DNA of 64,000 nt, from assembly GCF_014199615.1 (NCBI RefSeq), contig NZ_JACHOB010000001.1:558001-622000 (forward strand), read 5' to 3'. The DNA is from Parvularcula dongshanensis. GTDB lineage: Bacteria > Pseudomonadota > Alphaproteobacteria > Caulobacterales > Parvularculaceae. The translations under genes were made by a program, and so were the position numbers. Of the stretch, positions 17,660 through 26,513 are shown piece after piece. Each line of letters begins with the position of its first letter. The first letter of the stretch is position 1. The notes beneath the pieces were generated by a model, which had not been told where the DNA came from, did no database searches, and worked only from the letters and a program-made list of their open reading frames with translations.

Positions 17660-18456
17660 TCCGCGCCGGCGTCGTCGGTCATCCCATCGCCCACAGCCTG
17701 TCGCCGCGGCTTCACGGCCGATGGCTCGAAAACTACGGCATCGACGGTTCCTACGAGGCGATCGACGGTGGGACCGACTTCGGCGCCGTGATCGAACGGC
17801 TCCGGGAGGCCGGCTTCGCGGGCTGCAACGTCACGCTGCCGTTCAAGGCGGAGGCCGTGCGCCTCGCCGACGAGGTGACGCCGCTCGCAGCGCGCCTCGG
17901 CACGGGGAACACGCTGGTGTTCGCGGGGGGGCGCATCCTCGCCGATAACACCGACGTGTACGGTATGGAACGAGCGCTTCGCCCCCATATGGACGCCCGC
18001 CACCGCACGGCGCTCGTCCTCGGGGCAGGGGGCGTGGCACCGGCTGCCGTCGCCGCGCTTCAGGCGCTCGGCATCGAGAAACTGCGGATCGCGAACCGGA
18101 CCCCTGAGACCGCAGCGGCGCTGGCGGAGCGCTTCGGGCTCGAACCCGTGCTCTGGGCGGCGCGAGACGCGGCGGCGGACACAGACATCCTCGTCAACGC
18201 GACCGCGCTCGGACTGCCCGGCAAGCCGCCGCTGGATGTCTCCCTCGGCCGACTACCCGCGCATGCGGTGGTCATGGACGCCGTCTACACGCCGCAGGGC
18301 ACGGCGCTGATCGATCGGGCGCGGGGCAGGGGGCTGACCGGCGTGGACGGTCTGACCATGCTCGTCCATCAGGCCATACCGGGCTTCGCCCGCTGGTTCG
18401 GCGTCGAGCCGGACGATCCGGATGCGGCCGAAGCGCAGTTGAGGAGCGCGGCATGA
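17653..18456 (+). CDS. aroE: Shikimate dehydrogenase
   Basis: AroE reduces 3-dehydroshikimate with NADPH in aromatic amino acid synthesis. From ATG 17653 the protein has 267 residues: GVVGHPIAHSLSPRLHGRWL (shikimate binding), GCNVTLPFKAEAV with the catalytic Lys, and GNTLVF. The dinucleotide loop VLGAGGVAPAAVAAL and the C-terminal MLVHQAIPGFARWFG follow. The open frame extends upstream to 17356, but that is an out-of-frame part of maf. Overlaps with maf and coaE (ATGA) indicate an operon. Confidence 0.96.
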   Translation: MVIRAGVVGHPIAHSLSPRLHGRWLENYGIDGSYEAIDGGTDFGAVIERLREAGFAGCNVTLPFKAEAVRLADEVTPLAARLGTGNTLVFAGGRILADNTDVYGMERALRPHMDARHRTALVLGAGGVAPAAVAALQALGIEKLRIANRTPETAAALAERFGLEPVLWAARDAAADTDILVNATALGLPGKPPLDVSLGRLPAHAVVMDAVYTPQGTALIDRARGRGLTGVDGLTMLVHQAIPGFARWFGVEPDDPDAAEAQLRSAA

Positions 18457-19079
18457 TCACGATCGGGCTGACCGGATCCATCGGCATGGGCAAGTCGACG
18501 ACGCTCCGCCTGTTCGCGGAGGCGGGCTGTGCGACCTGGGACGCGGACGCCGCCGTCCACCGGCTCTACGCGCCCGGCGGGTCCGGCACCAAGGCGGTGG
18601 CGGCGCTCTTTCCCGAAGCGATCGGGGAGGGCGGATCGGTCGACCGGGCCGTCCTCTCTCGGCTCGTACTCAGCGAACCGGATGAGTTGCGGCGGCTCGA
18701 GGCGGCGATCCATCCGCTCGTCGCGGCGGACAGAGCGGCGTTCCTCGCGGCGGCGGTGGCGAGCGGCGAAGCGGTCGCGGTTCTGGACGTGCCGCTCCTG
18801 TTCGAGATCGGCGGCGAGACCGCCTTCGACGCGGTCGTCGTCGTGACCGCTGACGCAGCCACGCGCCGCGCCCGTGTCCTCGCGCGTCCCGGCATGTCGG
18901 ACGAGAAGCTCGACGCGATCCTCGCCCGCCAGCTGCCCGAGAGGGAGAGGACGAGAAGGGCCGACTTCGTCATCGAGACGGATGAGGGGATAGAGGCGGC
19001 CCGCGACCTGGTGGCTCGGATCCTGCGGACCCTTGCGGAAAACTCGCCCGTCCCGGACGGACAGGCTGAGGCAGAATGA
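18453..19079 (+). CDS. coaE: Dephospho-CoA kinase
   Basis: CoaE phosphorylates the 3'-hydroxyl of dephospho-CoA, the last step of CoA synthesis. The 208-residue protein has the P-loop GLTGSIGMGKSTTLRLFAE at 5-23, and WDADAAVHRLY and HPLV follow. LDVPLLFEIGGE gives the substrate-binding segment, with the lid RQLPERERTRRADFVIETD near the C-terminus. Its ATG overlaps the aroE stop by four bases. maf-aroE-coaE-dnaQ is the conserved order on this side of alphaproteobacterial origins. Confidence 0.96.
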   Translation: MITIGLTGSIGMGKSTTLRLFAEAGCATWDADAAVHRLYAPGGSGTKAVAALFPEAIGEGGSVDRAVLSRLVLSEPDELRRLEAAIHPLVAADRAAFLAAAVASGEAVAVLDVPLLFEIGGETAFDAVVVVTADAATRRARVLARPGMSDEKLDAILARQLPERERTRRADFVIETDEGIEAARDLVARILRTLAENSPVPDGQAEAE

Positions 19080-19104
19080 GGCCTCGACGCCCGGGGAGAC
19101 GCGA

Positions 19105-19797
19105 ATGCGCCATGTGATCTTCGACACCGAGACCACCGGCCTCAGTCCGAAGGACGGGCACCGGGTGATCGAGATCGGCGCCGTCGAGATGGCGCATGGC
19201 GGCCTCACCGGCCGGACCTTTCACGTCTACATCGATCCCGAACGCGACGTTCCGGCCGAAGCGACGCGGGTCCACAACATCACCGAAGCGATGCTGCGCG
19301 GAAAGCCGAAGTTCGCGCACCCTTCGGTCGGCCGGGCCTTCGCCGAGTTCGTCGGCGACGCGGTTCTGGTCGCCCACAACGCGCCCTTCGACATGGGCTT
19401 CTTGAACCACGAGTTCGAACTTGCGGGCCTGCCGCGCCTTTCGGGCGAGGTGATCGACACCGTCCAGATGGCCCGCCGCCGCTTTCCGGGCTCGCCGGCG
19501 TCGCTCGATGCGCTCTGCGCGCGATTCGGGATCGATACGGCGCAGCGCGAGCGGGACGGGCACGGCGCGCTGCTCGACTCCCGCCTCCTCGCCGAGGTCT
19601 GGATCGAGCTGACCGGCGGCCGCCAGGGCGGGCTCGACCTCGCCGCGCAGTCCTCGCGAAGAAGCGCGGGCGGCGCCCGTCGCAGCGTCGAGACGCCGCA
19701 GCGTCCCGGCCCGCGTCCCGTCCTTCTGACCGAAGAGGAGAAAGCGGCGCACGCCGCCTTCGTCGCCGAGATGAAGGCTCCCGTCTGGGCGGAGTGA
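19105..19797 (+). CDS. dnaQ: DNA polymerase III epsilon subunit (proofreading 3'-5' exonuclease)
   Basis: DnaQ proofreads for the replicative polymerase. From ATG 19105, preceded by GGGGAGAC, the protein is 230 residues. Exo I is IFDTETTGLSP with catalytic Asp and Glu, Exo II lies in AHNAPFDMGFLNHEFEL, and Exo III is GHGALLDSRLLAEVW with catalytic His and Asp. The C-terminal tail would contact the alpha subunit. In related genomes secB and dnaA lie just beyond; here the next genes are an exopolysaccharide-type cluster on the other strand. Confidence 0.95.
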   Translation: MRHVIFDTETTGLSPKDGHRVIEIGAVEMAHGGLTGRTFHVYIDPERDVPAEATRVHNITEAMLRGKPKFAHPSVGRAFAEFVGDAVLVAHNAPFDMGFLNHEFELAGLPRLSGEVIDTVQMARRRFPGSPASLDALCARFGIDTAQRERDGHGALLDSRLLAEVWIELTGGRQGGLDLAAQSSRRSAGGARRSVETPQRPGPRPVLLTEEEKAAHAAFVAEMKAPVWAE

Positions 19798-19816
19798 CCG
19801 CCGACGGAACGAGCCC

Positions 19817-20638
19817 TCAGTTGATGTCGAGAAGGCCGTGGTCGCTGCGGTCCGAGACGACCTTGTCCAGAACCTCCTTGGAGATCCGGTCCATCCCCTG
19901 CGCGTAGGCGTAGACGAAGGCGGTGTCGCAGAGCTTGTTGATGCGCCGCGGGATGCCGTCGGTGCGCGCGTGAATGCCTTCCATCGCCTCGGGCGTGAAG
20001 AGCGACTCCGTACCACCGGCCTTGTGGAGGCGGCTGATCACGTACTCCCGCGTCTCGCTCGGCGCGAAGGCCTTGAGGTGGTAGTGGCTGACGATCCGTT
20101 GGCGGAACTGGAGAAGGTTCGGCGAGTTCAGCTTGTTGGCGAGCTCGGGCTGGCCGAGCAGGACGAGCTGGAGGACGGGCTGCATCCCGATCTGCATGTC
20201 GGAGAGGAGCCGCAGCTCCTCGATCACGTGCTCCGGCAGGAGCTGCGCCTCGTCGATGAAGAGGACGGCCTTCCGTCCGCGGGCTTGGACCTGCCGCAGG
20301 AAGTCTTGAAGCCGTCCCATCGAGGTCGTCGCGGACACCGTGCCCGTGTCCATGCCGAAGCCGTAGAGGACCCAGGCGGCGACGTCGTTGCCGAGGCCGA
20401 TGGCCCCGTTCAGGCGACCGAGGATGTGGCCGCTCTCGTTGCGCTCGATGATGTCGGAGAGGAGGGTCGTCTTGCCGGACCCGATCTCGCCCGTGATGAC
20501 GACGATCCCGTTGGTCGCGGTCAGGCCGTAGACGAGCATCGTCCGCGCCATCTTGTGCCCCTCGGCCCAGTACATCATGTCGGGCTCGGGGTAGGTGGCG
20601 AACGGCTTACGGCCCAGATTGAAGTGGGCTTCGTACAT
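19817..20638 (-). CDS. AAA ATPase of the exosortase/EPS (XrtA-associated, ExeA-like) type
   Basis: The N-terminus MYEAHFNLGRKPFATYPEPD is typical of the ExeA/GspA-like ATPases encoded in exosortase and exopolysaccharide loci. Walker A GEIGSGKTT is at 50-58 and Walker B VLFIDEAQLLP near 124-134. The sensor region QLVLLGQPEL and a C-terminal winged-helix segment (GIPRRINKLCDTAFVYAY) follow; at 273 residues it lacks the long C-terminal extension of GspA. It is the last gene of a leftward cluster with the TPR lipoprotein and two WecG enzymes. No exosortase is present in the window, so the association rests on family resemblance. Confidence 0.85.
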   Translation of the reverse strand: MYEAHFNLGRKPFATYPEPDMMYWAEGHKMARTMLVYGLTATNGIVVITGEIGSGKTTLLSDIIERNESGHILGRLNGAIGLGNDVAAWVLYGFGMDTGTVSATTSMGRLQDFLRQVQARGRKAVLFIDEAQLLPEHVIEELRLLSDMQIGMQPVLQLVLLGQPELANKLNSPNLLQFRQRIVSHYHLKAFAPSETREYVISRLHKAGGTESLFTPEAMEGIHARTDGIPRRINKLCDTAFVYAYAQGMDRISKEVLDKVVSDRSDHGLLDIN

Positions 20639-20739
20639 AAGGTCCCTTGGGTCGCGCCCGCGCCGGGAAGCTGGCGCGCACTGAGTTGAGTCCGGCGCGC
20701 ATCAGCAAGACGCGCGCCATCATTGATCTGCCGATCTTC

Positions 20740-23142
20740 CTATAGCTCTTCCAGGGCGGCGTCGATGTCGGCCATCGAGACCTGGGCGCCCTGCGCGTGG
20801 GCGCGCTTGGCCGCGAGAAGCGCGGACTCGGCGCTCGGCCGGTCGCCTTCCGCCGCCGCGATCACGCCGCGGTGGTAGAGGATGTCCGCGCTGTTCGGTG
20901 CGCCGTCGGCCGCCTGACGGCTGAGTCGCGAGGCGTCCGGGATCCGGTCGTTCTTGTAGTAGGCCCAGGCGAGCGTGTCCGCGAAGTAGGGATTGTCCGT
21001 CCCGCGGAACCGCTCGGCGATGCGCAGCGCCTCGGCTTCGTTGCCCGGCCGCTCCAGGAGGAGCGAGGCGAGGTTGTTCGCCGTGAGGGGCTCGAGCATG
21101 TTGTCGGCCTCGAGCGTGCGCAGAACCGCCACGGCTTCGTCCATCCGCCCCTGCACGATCAGGTCGTTGGACAGGAGGGTGCGAGCGCGGCGCGACTGGC
21201 TCGCCTTCTCGGCGGCCTCGTAGAGGATGTCGGCGGAGCCCGCCTCGTCGCCGCCGCGCTTCGTCGCGAGGTAGGCGATGATGTAGAGGTCTTCGCTCGC
21301 GGCGTCCTGCGCCAGGCCGCGCTCGGCGACCTCGCGGGCCCGGTCGTAATCCTCGTTCCGCAACAGCGCCTCGCCGAAGAGAACGAAGTCCGCGGTCTCG
21401 GTGTCCTCGCCCCGCGTGCGCGCGTCGAGGAGTTCCATCGCCTCGTCTTCGCTACCGGTGTTGGAGAGGACGCGGGCGCGCGCCGAGAGGAGGCGGCGGT
21501 CGGCCGGGTTCGCCGTCACCAGTTCCTCCGAGAGGGGGAGCGCATCCTGCCACTGCTCCGCGCCGACAAGGGCGGCGAGCTTGAGGCGCTTCGCACGTTC
21601 GTTCTGGGGGTCACGGGCGAGGATGCGATCGGCCGTTTCGAGCGCGGTGCGGAAGTCCTGCGCCTGAACGTCGCCCTGCGCCTTGGCGATCACCGCGTCG
21701 AGGTCGCTCGGGTTGGCGGCGAGGTAGCGCTCGAGCACGTCCTGCGCTCGGCCGTTCTCGCCGCGGCGAAGGAGGAAGGCGCGGTACTGCTCGACGATGG
21801 GCTTGGTGTAGCCGACCTCGTCGACGGCACGCGCGAACTGGCTGTCCGCGAACTGGATCTGGTCGGTCTGCTCGTAGGCGAGGGCCAGGAAGACCAGGGC
21901 TTCGGCATTGTCCGGGTCGCCGTTGAGCGCAGTCCGCAGGAGGGGGATCGCAGCCTCGGACTCGCCGCGGGCCATCATGATCTGCGCCTTGTTGGTCAAG
22001 GCGGCGACGTTGGCGTCGTCCTCGGCCAGGATCTGATCCGTGATCTGCTCGGCGCGATCGAGCTCTCCTTGCGCGATCGCCGTGTCCGCCATGCCGGTCC
22101 GGGCGCGCAGGCGGTCCTCGTCGGTGAGCGCCTCGTCCTCGGCGAGCGATTTGTACGCGGCGTCGCACTTCGCGCGCTGACCGGTCTGGCAGTAGAAGAC
22201 GGGGACGGAGAAGCGCAGGTCGAGGTCTTCGGGGTTCTGCTCGACGAAACCGAGAAGCGTCTGCTCCGCCGCGGCGTCGCCTTGGGTCTGGCGGTCTATC
22301 GAGACGATGCGGGTGTAGGCCTGCGTCTTCTCGGTCAGGTGGGGAAGGGCATCGGCGTAAAGCTGGCGGGCCTTGGCGTAGTCGCGCTGCTTGAGGAGCA
22401 CGTAGTCGGCGTAGCGCTGGCGGTAGAGGCCGTTCTCCGGCGCCGCCTCGATGAGGTCCTCGAAGGTCTGGATGACCTCGTCCTCGCCGAGCACCTGTTC
22501 GGCGAGGACCAGCTTCACGATCAGCAGCGTCTCGGGGTTCTCGGCCTGCGCGATGCCTTCGTTCACGGTCGCGAGGGCTTCTTCGTAGTTGTCGGAGCGG
22601 ATCTCGCCGGCGGCGAGGAGGTTGAAGATCTCCGCGTTGTCGGGATCCTGCTCGAGCGCCTGGTTCAGCACCTCGGTCGCCTCGTCGAGCCGGTTCGAGA
22701 CGACCAGCGCGGCGCCCTTGATGGTCAAAGCCTCGGAATTGCTGGGGTCCTGCTCGAGGACGCGCTCGGCGTGTTCGAGCGCCTGGTCCTGCGCCCCGCC
22801 GAGGATCGAGAGGCGGGCATAGGCGAGGTTGGCGGTGACGTCGTCCGGCACCTCGTTCAGCAGACGGGCGAGGAAGCGCGACTGCCGCGTCGGCTCGTCC
22901 TTCTGCTTGGCGACCTCGGCCGCGCCGCGAAGCGCGTCGAGGTTGATCGGGTCCTTGTAGAGCGCGTTGTTGAACTGAAGCTCGGCGCGATCGAGGTCGC
23001 CGTCGGCGAGGTACTCCTGGCCGCTCTGCGCGAACTTGATCGCCTGCTCTTCCTTGCTCTCGCACGCGGTGAGGAGGACGAGGGCAGCGACGCCCGAGAG
23101 AAGGCTTCGCCCGAGAGTTGTTCGGTTCATCATTGTCTTCAC
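20740..23142 (-). CDS. Large TPR-repeat lipoprotein (PrsT-like, exosortase/EPS system)
   Basis: An 800-residue lipoprotein: the signal peptide ends with the lipobox LLTAC (Cys 27). The remainder is built almost entirely of tetratricopeptide-type helical repeats (ALEHAERVLEQDPSNSEALT, ATEVLNQALEQDPDNAEIFN and others). Size, lipobox and repeat content match the PrsT TPR lipoproteins of PEP-CTERM/exosortase loci, thought to work at the outer membrane in polysaccharide or protein export. ATG 23142 is used; ATG 23130 is possible. The 101-base gap to the ATPase gene contains no clear terminator. Confidence 0.85.
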   Translation of the reverse strand: MKTMMNRTTLGRSLLSGVAALVLLTACESKEEQAIKFAQSGQEYLADGDLDRAELQFNNALYKDPINLDALRGAAEVAKQKDEPTRQSRFLARLLNEVPDDVTANLAYARLSILGGAQDQALEHAERVLEQDPSNSEALTIKGAALVVSNRLDEATEVLNQALEQDPDNAEIFNLLAAGEIRSDNYEEALATVNEGIAQAENPETLLIVKLVLAEQVLGEDEVIQTFEDLIEAAPENGLYRQRYADYVLLKQRDYAKARQLYADALPHLTEKTQAYTRIVSIDRQTQGDAAAEQTLLGFVEQNPEDLDLRFSVPVFYCQTGQRAKCDAAYKSLAEDEALTDEDRLRARTGMADTAIAQGELDRAEQITDQILAEDDANVAALTNKAQIMMARGESEAAIPLLRTALNGDPDNAEALVFLALAYEQTDQIQFADSQFARAVDEVGYTKPIVEQYRAFLLRRGENGRAQDVLERYLAANPSDLDAVIAKAQGDVQAQDFRTALETADRILARDPQNERAKRLKLAALVGAEQWQDALPLSEELVTANPADRRLLSARARVLSNTGSEDEAMELLDARTRGEDTETADFVLFGEALLRNEDYDRAREVAERGLAQDAASEDLYIIAYLATKRGGDEAGSADILYEAAEKASQSRRARTLLSNDLIVQGRMDEAVAVLRTLEADNMLEPLTANNLASLLLERPGNEAEALRIAERFRGTDNPYFADTLAWAYYKNDRIPDASRLSRQAADGAPNSADILYHRGVIAAAEGDRPSAESALLAAKRAHAQGAQVSMADIDAALEEL

Positions 23143-23251
23143 CCGTTGCGTGCCGTTTTGAGCAACTTCGTGTAGCTCTTCGGCGCTGCCTTACAAACCC
23201 ATCCCATAACATCGGCTGAAGGGAGCGGACGGCGCCGCCCCCTTCCGATGC

Positions 23252-24049
23252 TCAGGCGGTCTGCAGCGGATGCAAGGGCCGAGCCGCCCCCTGGCGCTGC
23301 CGCCAAATGCCCAAGGCGAACCGCCCGACGTCCAGAGTGTAGCGTTTGCCGAGGCGGCGGGGTTCGCGAGCGAGCCGCCAGAGGAACTCTGCCCTCACGC
23401 GCCGCACGAAGCCGGGTGCTCGCGGCACCGATCCGCTGGCAAAGTCAAAGAGCGCGCCGACACCGAGGAGAAGCCGGGCGCCAGACGCCTCGGCGATCGC
23501 CGCGATGACCTGTTCTTGTCGCGGGTTGCCCATGCCGACCAGGACGACGTCCGCCCGCGTTCCTCGGATGAGGGACGCGACCTTCGCGTAGCCCTCGCGT
23601 GTCTGCGCGAAGTAGCCGTCGCGTTCGCCGACGAAGCTGAGTTGGGGAAAGCGCGAGCGCCACACCTCGCATGCCTCGCTCGCGACGCCCGGTTGCGCCC
23701 CCAGGAGGAAGACGCGCGTTCCCGCCGGCAACGCCTCGAGAAGGGCAGGCGTGAAGTCGGTACCGTTCAGGTTCTCCTGGAACGGGCGTCCGTAAACGGC
23801 CTTCGCGGCGAGGTCGACGCCCAGCCCGTCGGGCAAGACGAGGAAGGACCGCAATAGCGCCGCGTAGGAATCGTCCCGCATCGCGGTCGTGACCGTGTTC
23901 GCGTTGGCGAACGCGACCCGGCAGGTCATCCCCCCGACGACCGAAGCGAGCAGGTTGTCGATCGCGTCCCCCCGGCGGACGTTCTCGACACGAACAGGAC
24001 CGAGGGTCATCGCCCGCGATCCGCTCTCGATCTTAAGTTCCTTATCCAT
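23252..24049 (-). CDS. WecG/TagA/CpsF-family glycosyltransferase
   Basis: GT26-family enzymes add N-acetyl-mannosamine-type or related sugars to undecaprenyl-linked intermediates in surface-polysaccharide synthesis. The 265-residue protein has VAFANANTVTTA near 45-56, LVLPDGLGVDLAAKAVYG with the catalytic Asp near 74, and NGTDFTPALLEALP. VLVGMGNPRQEQVI and GVGALFDFASGSVPRAPGF complete the conserved core. A basic C-terminus (RRVRAEFLWRLAREPRR) is typical for membrane attachment. ATG 24049 follows GAGGAGAGGGG. It sits between a paralogue and the TPR lipoprotein in one orientation. Confidence 0.93.
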   Translation of the reverse strand: MDKELKIESGSRAMTLGPVRVENVRRGDAIDNLLASVVGGMTCRVAFANANTVTTAMRDDSYAALLRSFLVLPDGLGVDLAAKAVYGRPFQENLNGTDFTPALLEALPAGTRVFLLGAQPGVASEACEVWRSRFPQLSFVGERDGYFAQTREGYAKVASLIRGTRADVVLVGMGNPRQEQVIAAIAEASGARLLLGVGALFDFASGSVPRAPGFVRRVRAEFLWRLAREPRRLGKRYTLDVGRFALGIWRQRQGAARPLHPLQTA

Positions 24050-24174
24050 GTCCCCTCTCCTCGCATTGTGAACGAGTCGAGGCTGGCATGATGGACGATT
24101 GGAAATCTACACAATTCGGCCACAATACGACCGGAAATTGCAGATTCTTTGTTCCTGCTTCGAAACGGATGCGC

Positions 24175-25251
24175 CTAAGTGCGAAGCGTCAGGGAAACAA
24201 GGTTAACGATATCAGGGGCTTCGGGCTCGATCGAGAAGGGGGTTCCTCGTCTCTCGCGGATCGATTCTGCAATCATGAGTTGTCCTAGGGCGCGCAGGTC
24301 GGGTGCCGCGCCCCTTTCTAGAACGATCCGGCACTGATCCGCCTCGGCGACGGCCCGCCGAAGGATCGGCCGGAGCGCCTCGGCCGTCAGCCGCCCGCGA
24401 AGGCGAAGAGTCGTTCGCGTCCCGTTCCGCTCGACATCGACCGTCCCCTCGGCAGCATCGGCTGCGAGCTTGCCGACGAGGCGGCGCAGAGTGACGGCGC
24501 CCCTGACGAGGGCGGGCAAGGCGCCGAAGTCGTCCTTGTAGCGGCGCCAAAGCGCGGGATCCTGGCCGATCCGCCACGCCCACTCGAACCCGCCGACCTG
24601 CATGAAGCGGGGCGCACGAGAGACCGTGCCGGCGGTGAAGTCGACCACCGCGCCGAGGTGAGAGACGACGGGCACGGCAAGCTCGCCTGCGTTCGTCATC
24701 AGCCAGGCCTGACCCTTCCGCGCGCCGAGCGAGACGACGAGGAGGTCGGGGGCGGCCGCCCTGATCGGGCTCAAATGCGCCTCGGTGCTCATCGACGCGA
24801 CGTCGCCATGACCCGGGTCTTGCCAGCCTACCGCATGCATGGGTCCGCCCGCGGCGTTCAGCGCGGCGGCGGCGGCCTCTGCGGCCCCCGTCCGTCCGCC
24901 GAAGAAGAAGACTCCGAGCCGTTCCGACTTGAGCCGGTCGAAGAGGTCCGAGCCCGCGACCTTCTCGGGTCCTTCGACGCCTGCGAGCCGTGCGAGCTCG
25001 ACGACGGGGACGCCGTCCATCGTCACCCAGTCGCTGGCGAGCGCGCTCGCGCGGAAGTCCGCATCGCGCCGCGCCTGAACCAACCAGTCGAGGTTCACCG
25101 TCGACAAGAAGAGACGTTCCTGCGCGGCGACCGCCGCGGTAACGCGGGCCGCCGCCGCCTCGATGCCGCCGAGGTCGAAGGGCAAGCCGAAGAGCGCGAT
25201 CACGTCGCGGTCGAAGGGGTCGTGACGGGCGGGGGGGGCTGTGCGTGTCAT
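24175..25251 (-). CDS. WecG/TagA-type glycosyltransferase with C-terminal STAS-like domain
   Basis: Starting at ATG 25251 gives 358 residues. Residues 15-260 follow the WecG/TagA pattern: FLSTVNLDWLVQAR (49-62), WVTMDGVPVVELARL with the DG pair at 79-80, KVAGSDLFDRL, VVSLGARKGQAW and GAVVDFTAGTVSRAPRFMQ. Residues 270-358 are an extra domain read here as STAS-like: RTTLRLRGRLTAEALRPIL, then QCRIVLERGAAPDLRALGQL and a final beta/alpha segment. It lacks the phosphorylatable Ser of classical antagonists. The open frame extends to 25923 but overlaps the divergent GT2 gene and is not used. The fusion is inference from pattern only. Confidence 0.8.
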   Translation of the reverse strand: MTRTAPPARHDPFDRDVIALFGLPFDLGGIEAAAARVTAAVAAQERLFLSTVNLDWLVQARRDADFRASALASDWVTMDGVPVVELARLAGVEGPEKVAGSDLFDRLKSERLGVFFFGGRTGAAEAAAAALNAAGGPMHAVGWQDPGHGDVASMSTEAHLSPIRAAAPDLLVVSLGARKGQAWLMTNAGELAVPVVSHLGAVVDFTAGTVSRAPRFMQVGGFEWAWRIGQDPALWRRYKDDFGALPALVRGAVTLRRLVGKLAADAAEGTVDVERNGTRTTLRLRGRLTAEALRPILRRAVAEADQCRIVLERGAAPDLRALGQLMIAESIRERRGTPFSIEPEAPDIVNLVSLTLRT

Positions 25252-25353
25252 TCTGGTGAGGCCTCTGGGCGACGCTTGCCCTAGCGGCAGCCTCCTTGCA
25301 AAGCGTTCGCCTCCGTCCCGCGCTTTCCGCGACGCTGCCCTGAGAGGCTTCGA

Positions 25354-26214
25354 ATGATCTCCGTGATCATGCCCGCCCACAACGAGGCCGCCGTGATCGG
25401 CGCGGCGCTCGACCGTTTCGCCGCGCAGACGACGCGCCGAACCTTCGAGGTCGTCGTCGTGCCGAACGGCTGCTCGGACGACACCGCGGCGATCGCGCGC
25501 AGCCGATCGGAGGCCTTCACCGCCCGGGGCGTGCGCCTGCACGTCGAGGAGCGGGCGGAGCCCGGCAAGATCGGCGCGCTCAACGCGGGCGACGCCCGGG
25601 CGCGTTTCGGAAGGCGGCTCTACTGCGACTCGGACCTGCTCGTCTCGGACGGCCTGATCGACGCGTCGCTTCGGGCCCTCGACACGCCGACGCCGCGTTT
25701 CGTCTCCTTCGACCTGAAGGTCAGGCCTCCGAGGAGCGCGGTGACCCGCGCCTATGCCCGCATGTGGGCGCAGCTGCCGCTGCTGAAGGACCGCGCGCAC
25801 GGCATCGCGCTCTACGCAGTGAACGAGGCCGGGCGCGCCCGCTGGGGGGCCTATCCCCAGATCGTGGCCGACGATCACTTCGCGCGGCTGAACTTCGCGC
25901 CGCACGAGCGCGTGCGCAGCCACGAGGCGTCCTACGAGTTCGCCATGCCCGAAGGTCTTTCGGAACTTCTGGCCGTCAGGACGCGCTGGGCTCGCGGGAA
26001 CGAGGAGCTAGCGGCGAAGTTTCCACACCTCCTGGCCAATGAGGACGGCGGCAACCGCTATGAAGGGTTCGGCGCGGTCGCGCTGCGCGATCCTGTCGGC
26101 TTCGCGGTCTTCGCGGGCGTCTACGCCGTCGGAAAGGTCCAGGGCGTGCGAAAGGCCAAGCTCGGCAACGCGTCTTGGGAACGGGCAGCGACCTCGCGTC
26201 AGCTGAAGTCGTAG
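25354..26214 (+). CDS. Family 2 glycosyltransferase
   Basis: The GT-A fold starts at the N-terminus with ISVIMPAHNEAAVIGAALDR. EVVVVPNGCSDDTAAIAR, EPGKIGALNAGD and the DxD metal motif in YCDSDLLVSDG follow; no hydrophobic transmembrane segment is obvious. IVADDHFARL resembles the ED/xD acceptor region. Donor and acceptor sugars are unknown. It is divergent from the WecG-STAS gene with 102 bases between, and its 3' end overlaps the convergent SDHAF4-like gene by 16 bases. It probably serves the same surface-polysaccharide pathway. Confidence 0.88.
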   Translation: MISVIMPAHNEAAVIGAALDRFAAQTTRRTFEVVVVPNGCSDDTAAIARSRSEAFTARGVRLHVEERAEPGKIGALNAGDARARFGRRLYCDSDLLVSDGLIDASLRALDTPTPRFVSFDLKVRPPRSAVTRAYARMWAQLPLLKDRAHGIALYAVNEAGRARWGAYPQIVADDHFARLNFAPHERVRSHEASYEFAMPEGLSELLAVRTRWARGNEELAAKFPHLLANEDGGNRYEGFGAVALRDPVGFAVFAGVYAVGKVQGVRKAKLGNASWERAATSRQLKS

Positions 26215-26438
26215 GCCCGGCCGGACTTCTCCCAGTCGCCGTAGCGCGTGGGTTCTTCCTTCCGGTTCGGCCCGCCGCGCTCGGGCGGCAGGTCCGAAGC
26301 CGCGTCGATCGCGGCCCGGCGCTCGCGCGCCTCGCGCAGCGCTTGGATCTGCGCGTCGCTCAGGCGCTGACCGTTGGCGAAGAGGGGGATGCCGTCCTCG
26401 GTCGTGAGCGCGGCGTCGTCTGGCGTGTCCTGTTCCAT
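26199..26438 (-). CDS. Succinate dehydrogenase assembly factor 4-like protein (DUF1674)
   Basis: A 79-residue protein whose C-terminus carries ERGGPNRKEEPTRYGDWEKS followed by GRAYDF. This is the diagnostic SDHAF4/DUF1674 motif (GGP, EPTRYGDWE, G-DF). In eukaryotes SDHAF4 binds flavinylated SdhA and protects it during complex II assembly; bacterial homologues are presumed similar. No sdh gene is nearby. The N-terminal half is a variable acidic and helical segment. Confidence 0.87.
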   Translation of the reverse strand: MEQDTPDDAALTTEDGIPLFANGQRLSDAQIQALREARERRAAIDAASDLPPERGGPNRKEEPTRYGDWEKSGRAYDFS

Positions 26439-26513
26439 CGGTAAGAGCTAGGCCGAAGCAGCGCCTGGCGCACCCCGCCGCGACGCTTTCGCCTCTGCGC
26501 TTCGGTCGTCCCG

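Noticed and set aside
20797-23175. 792-residue plus-strand open frame opposite the TPR lipoprotein
   Set aside because: Low-complexity antisense translation of a clear TPR protein; no motif of its own.
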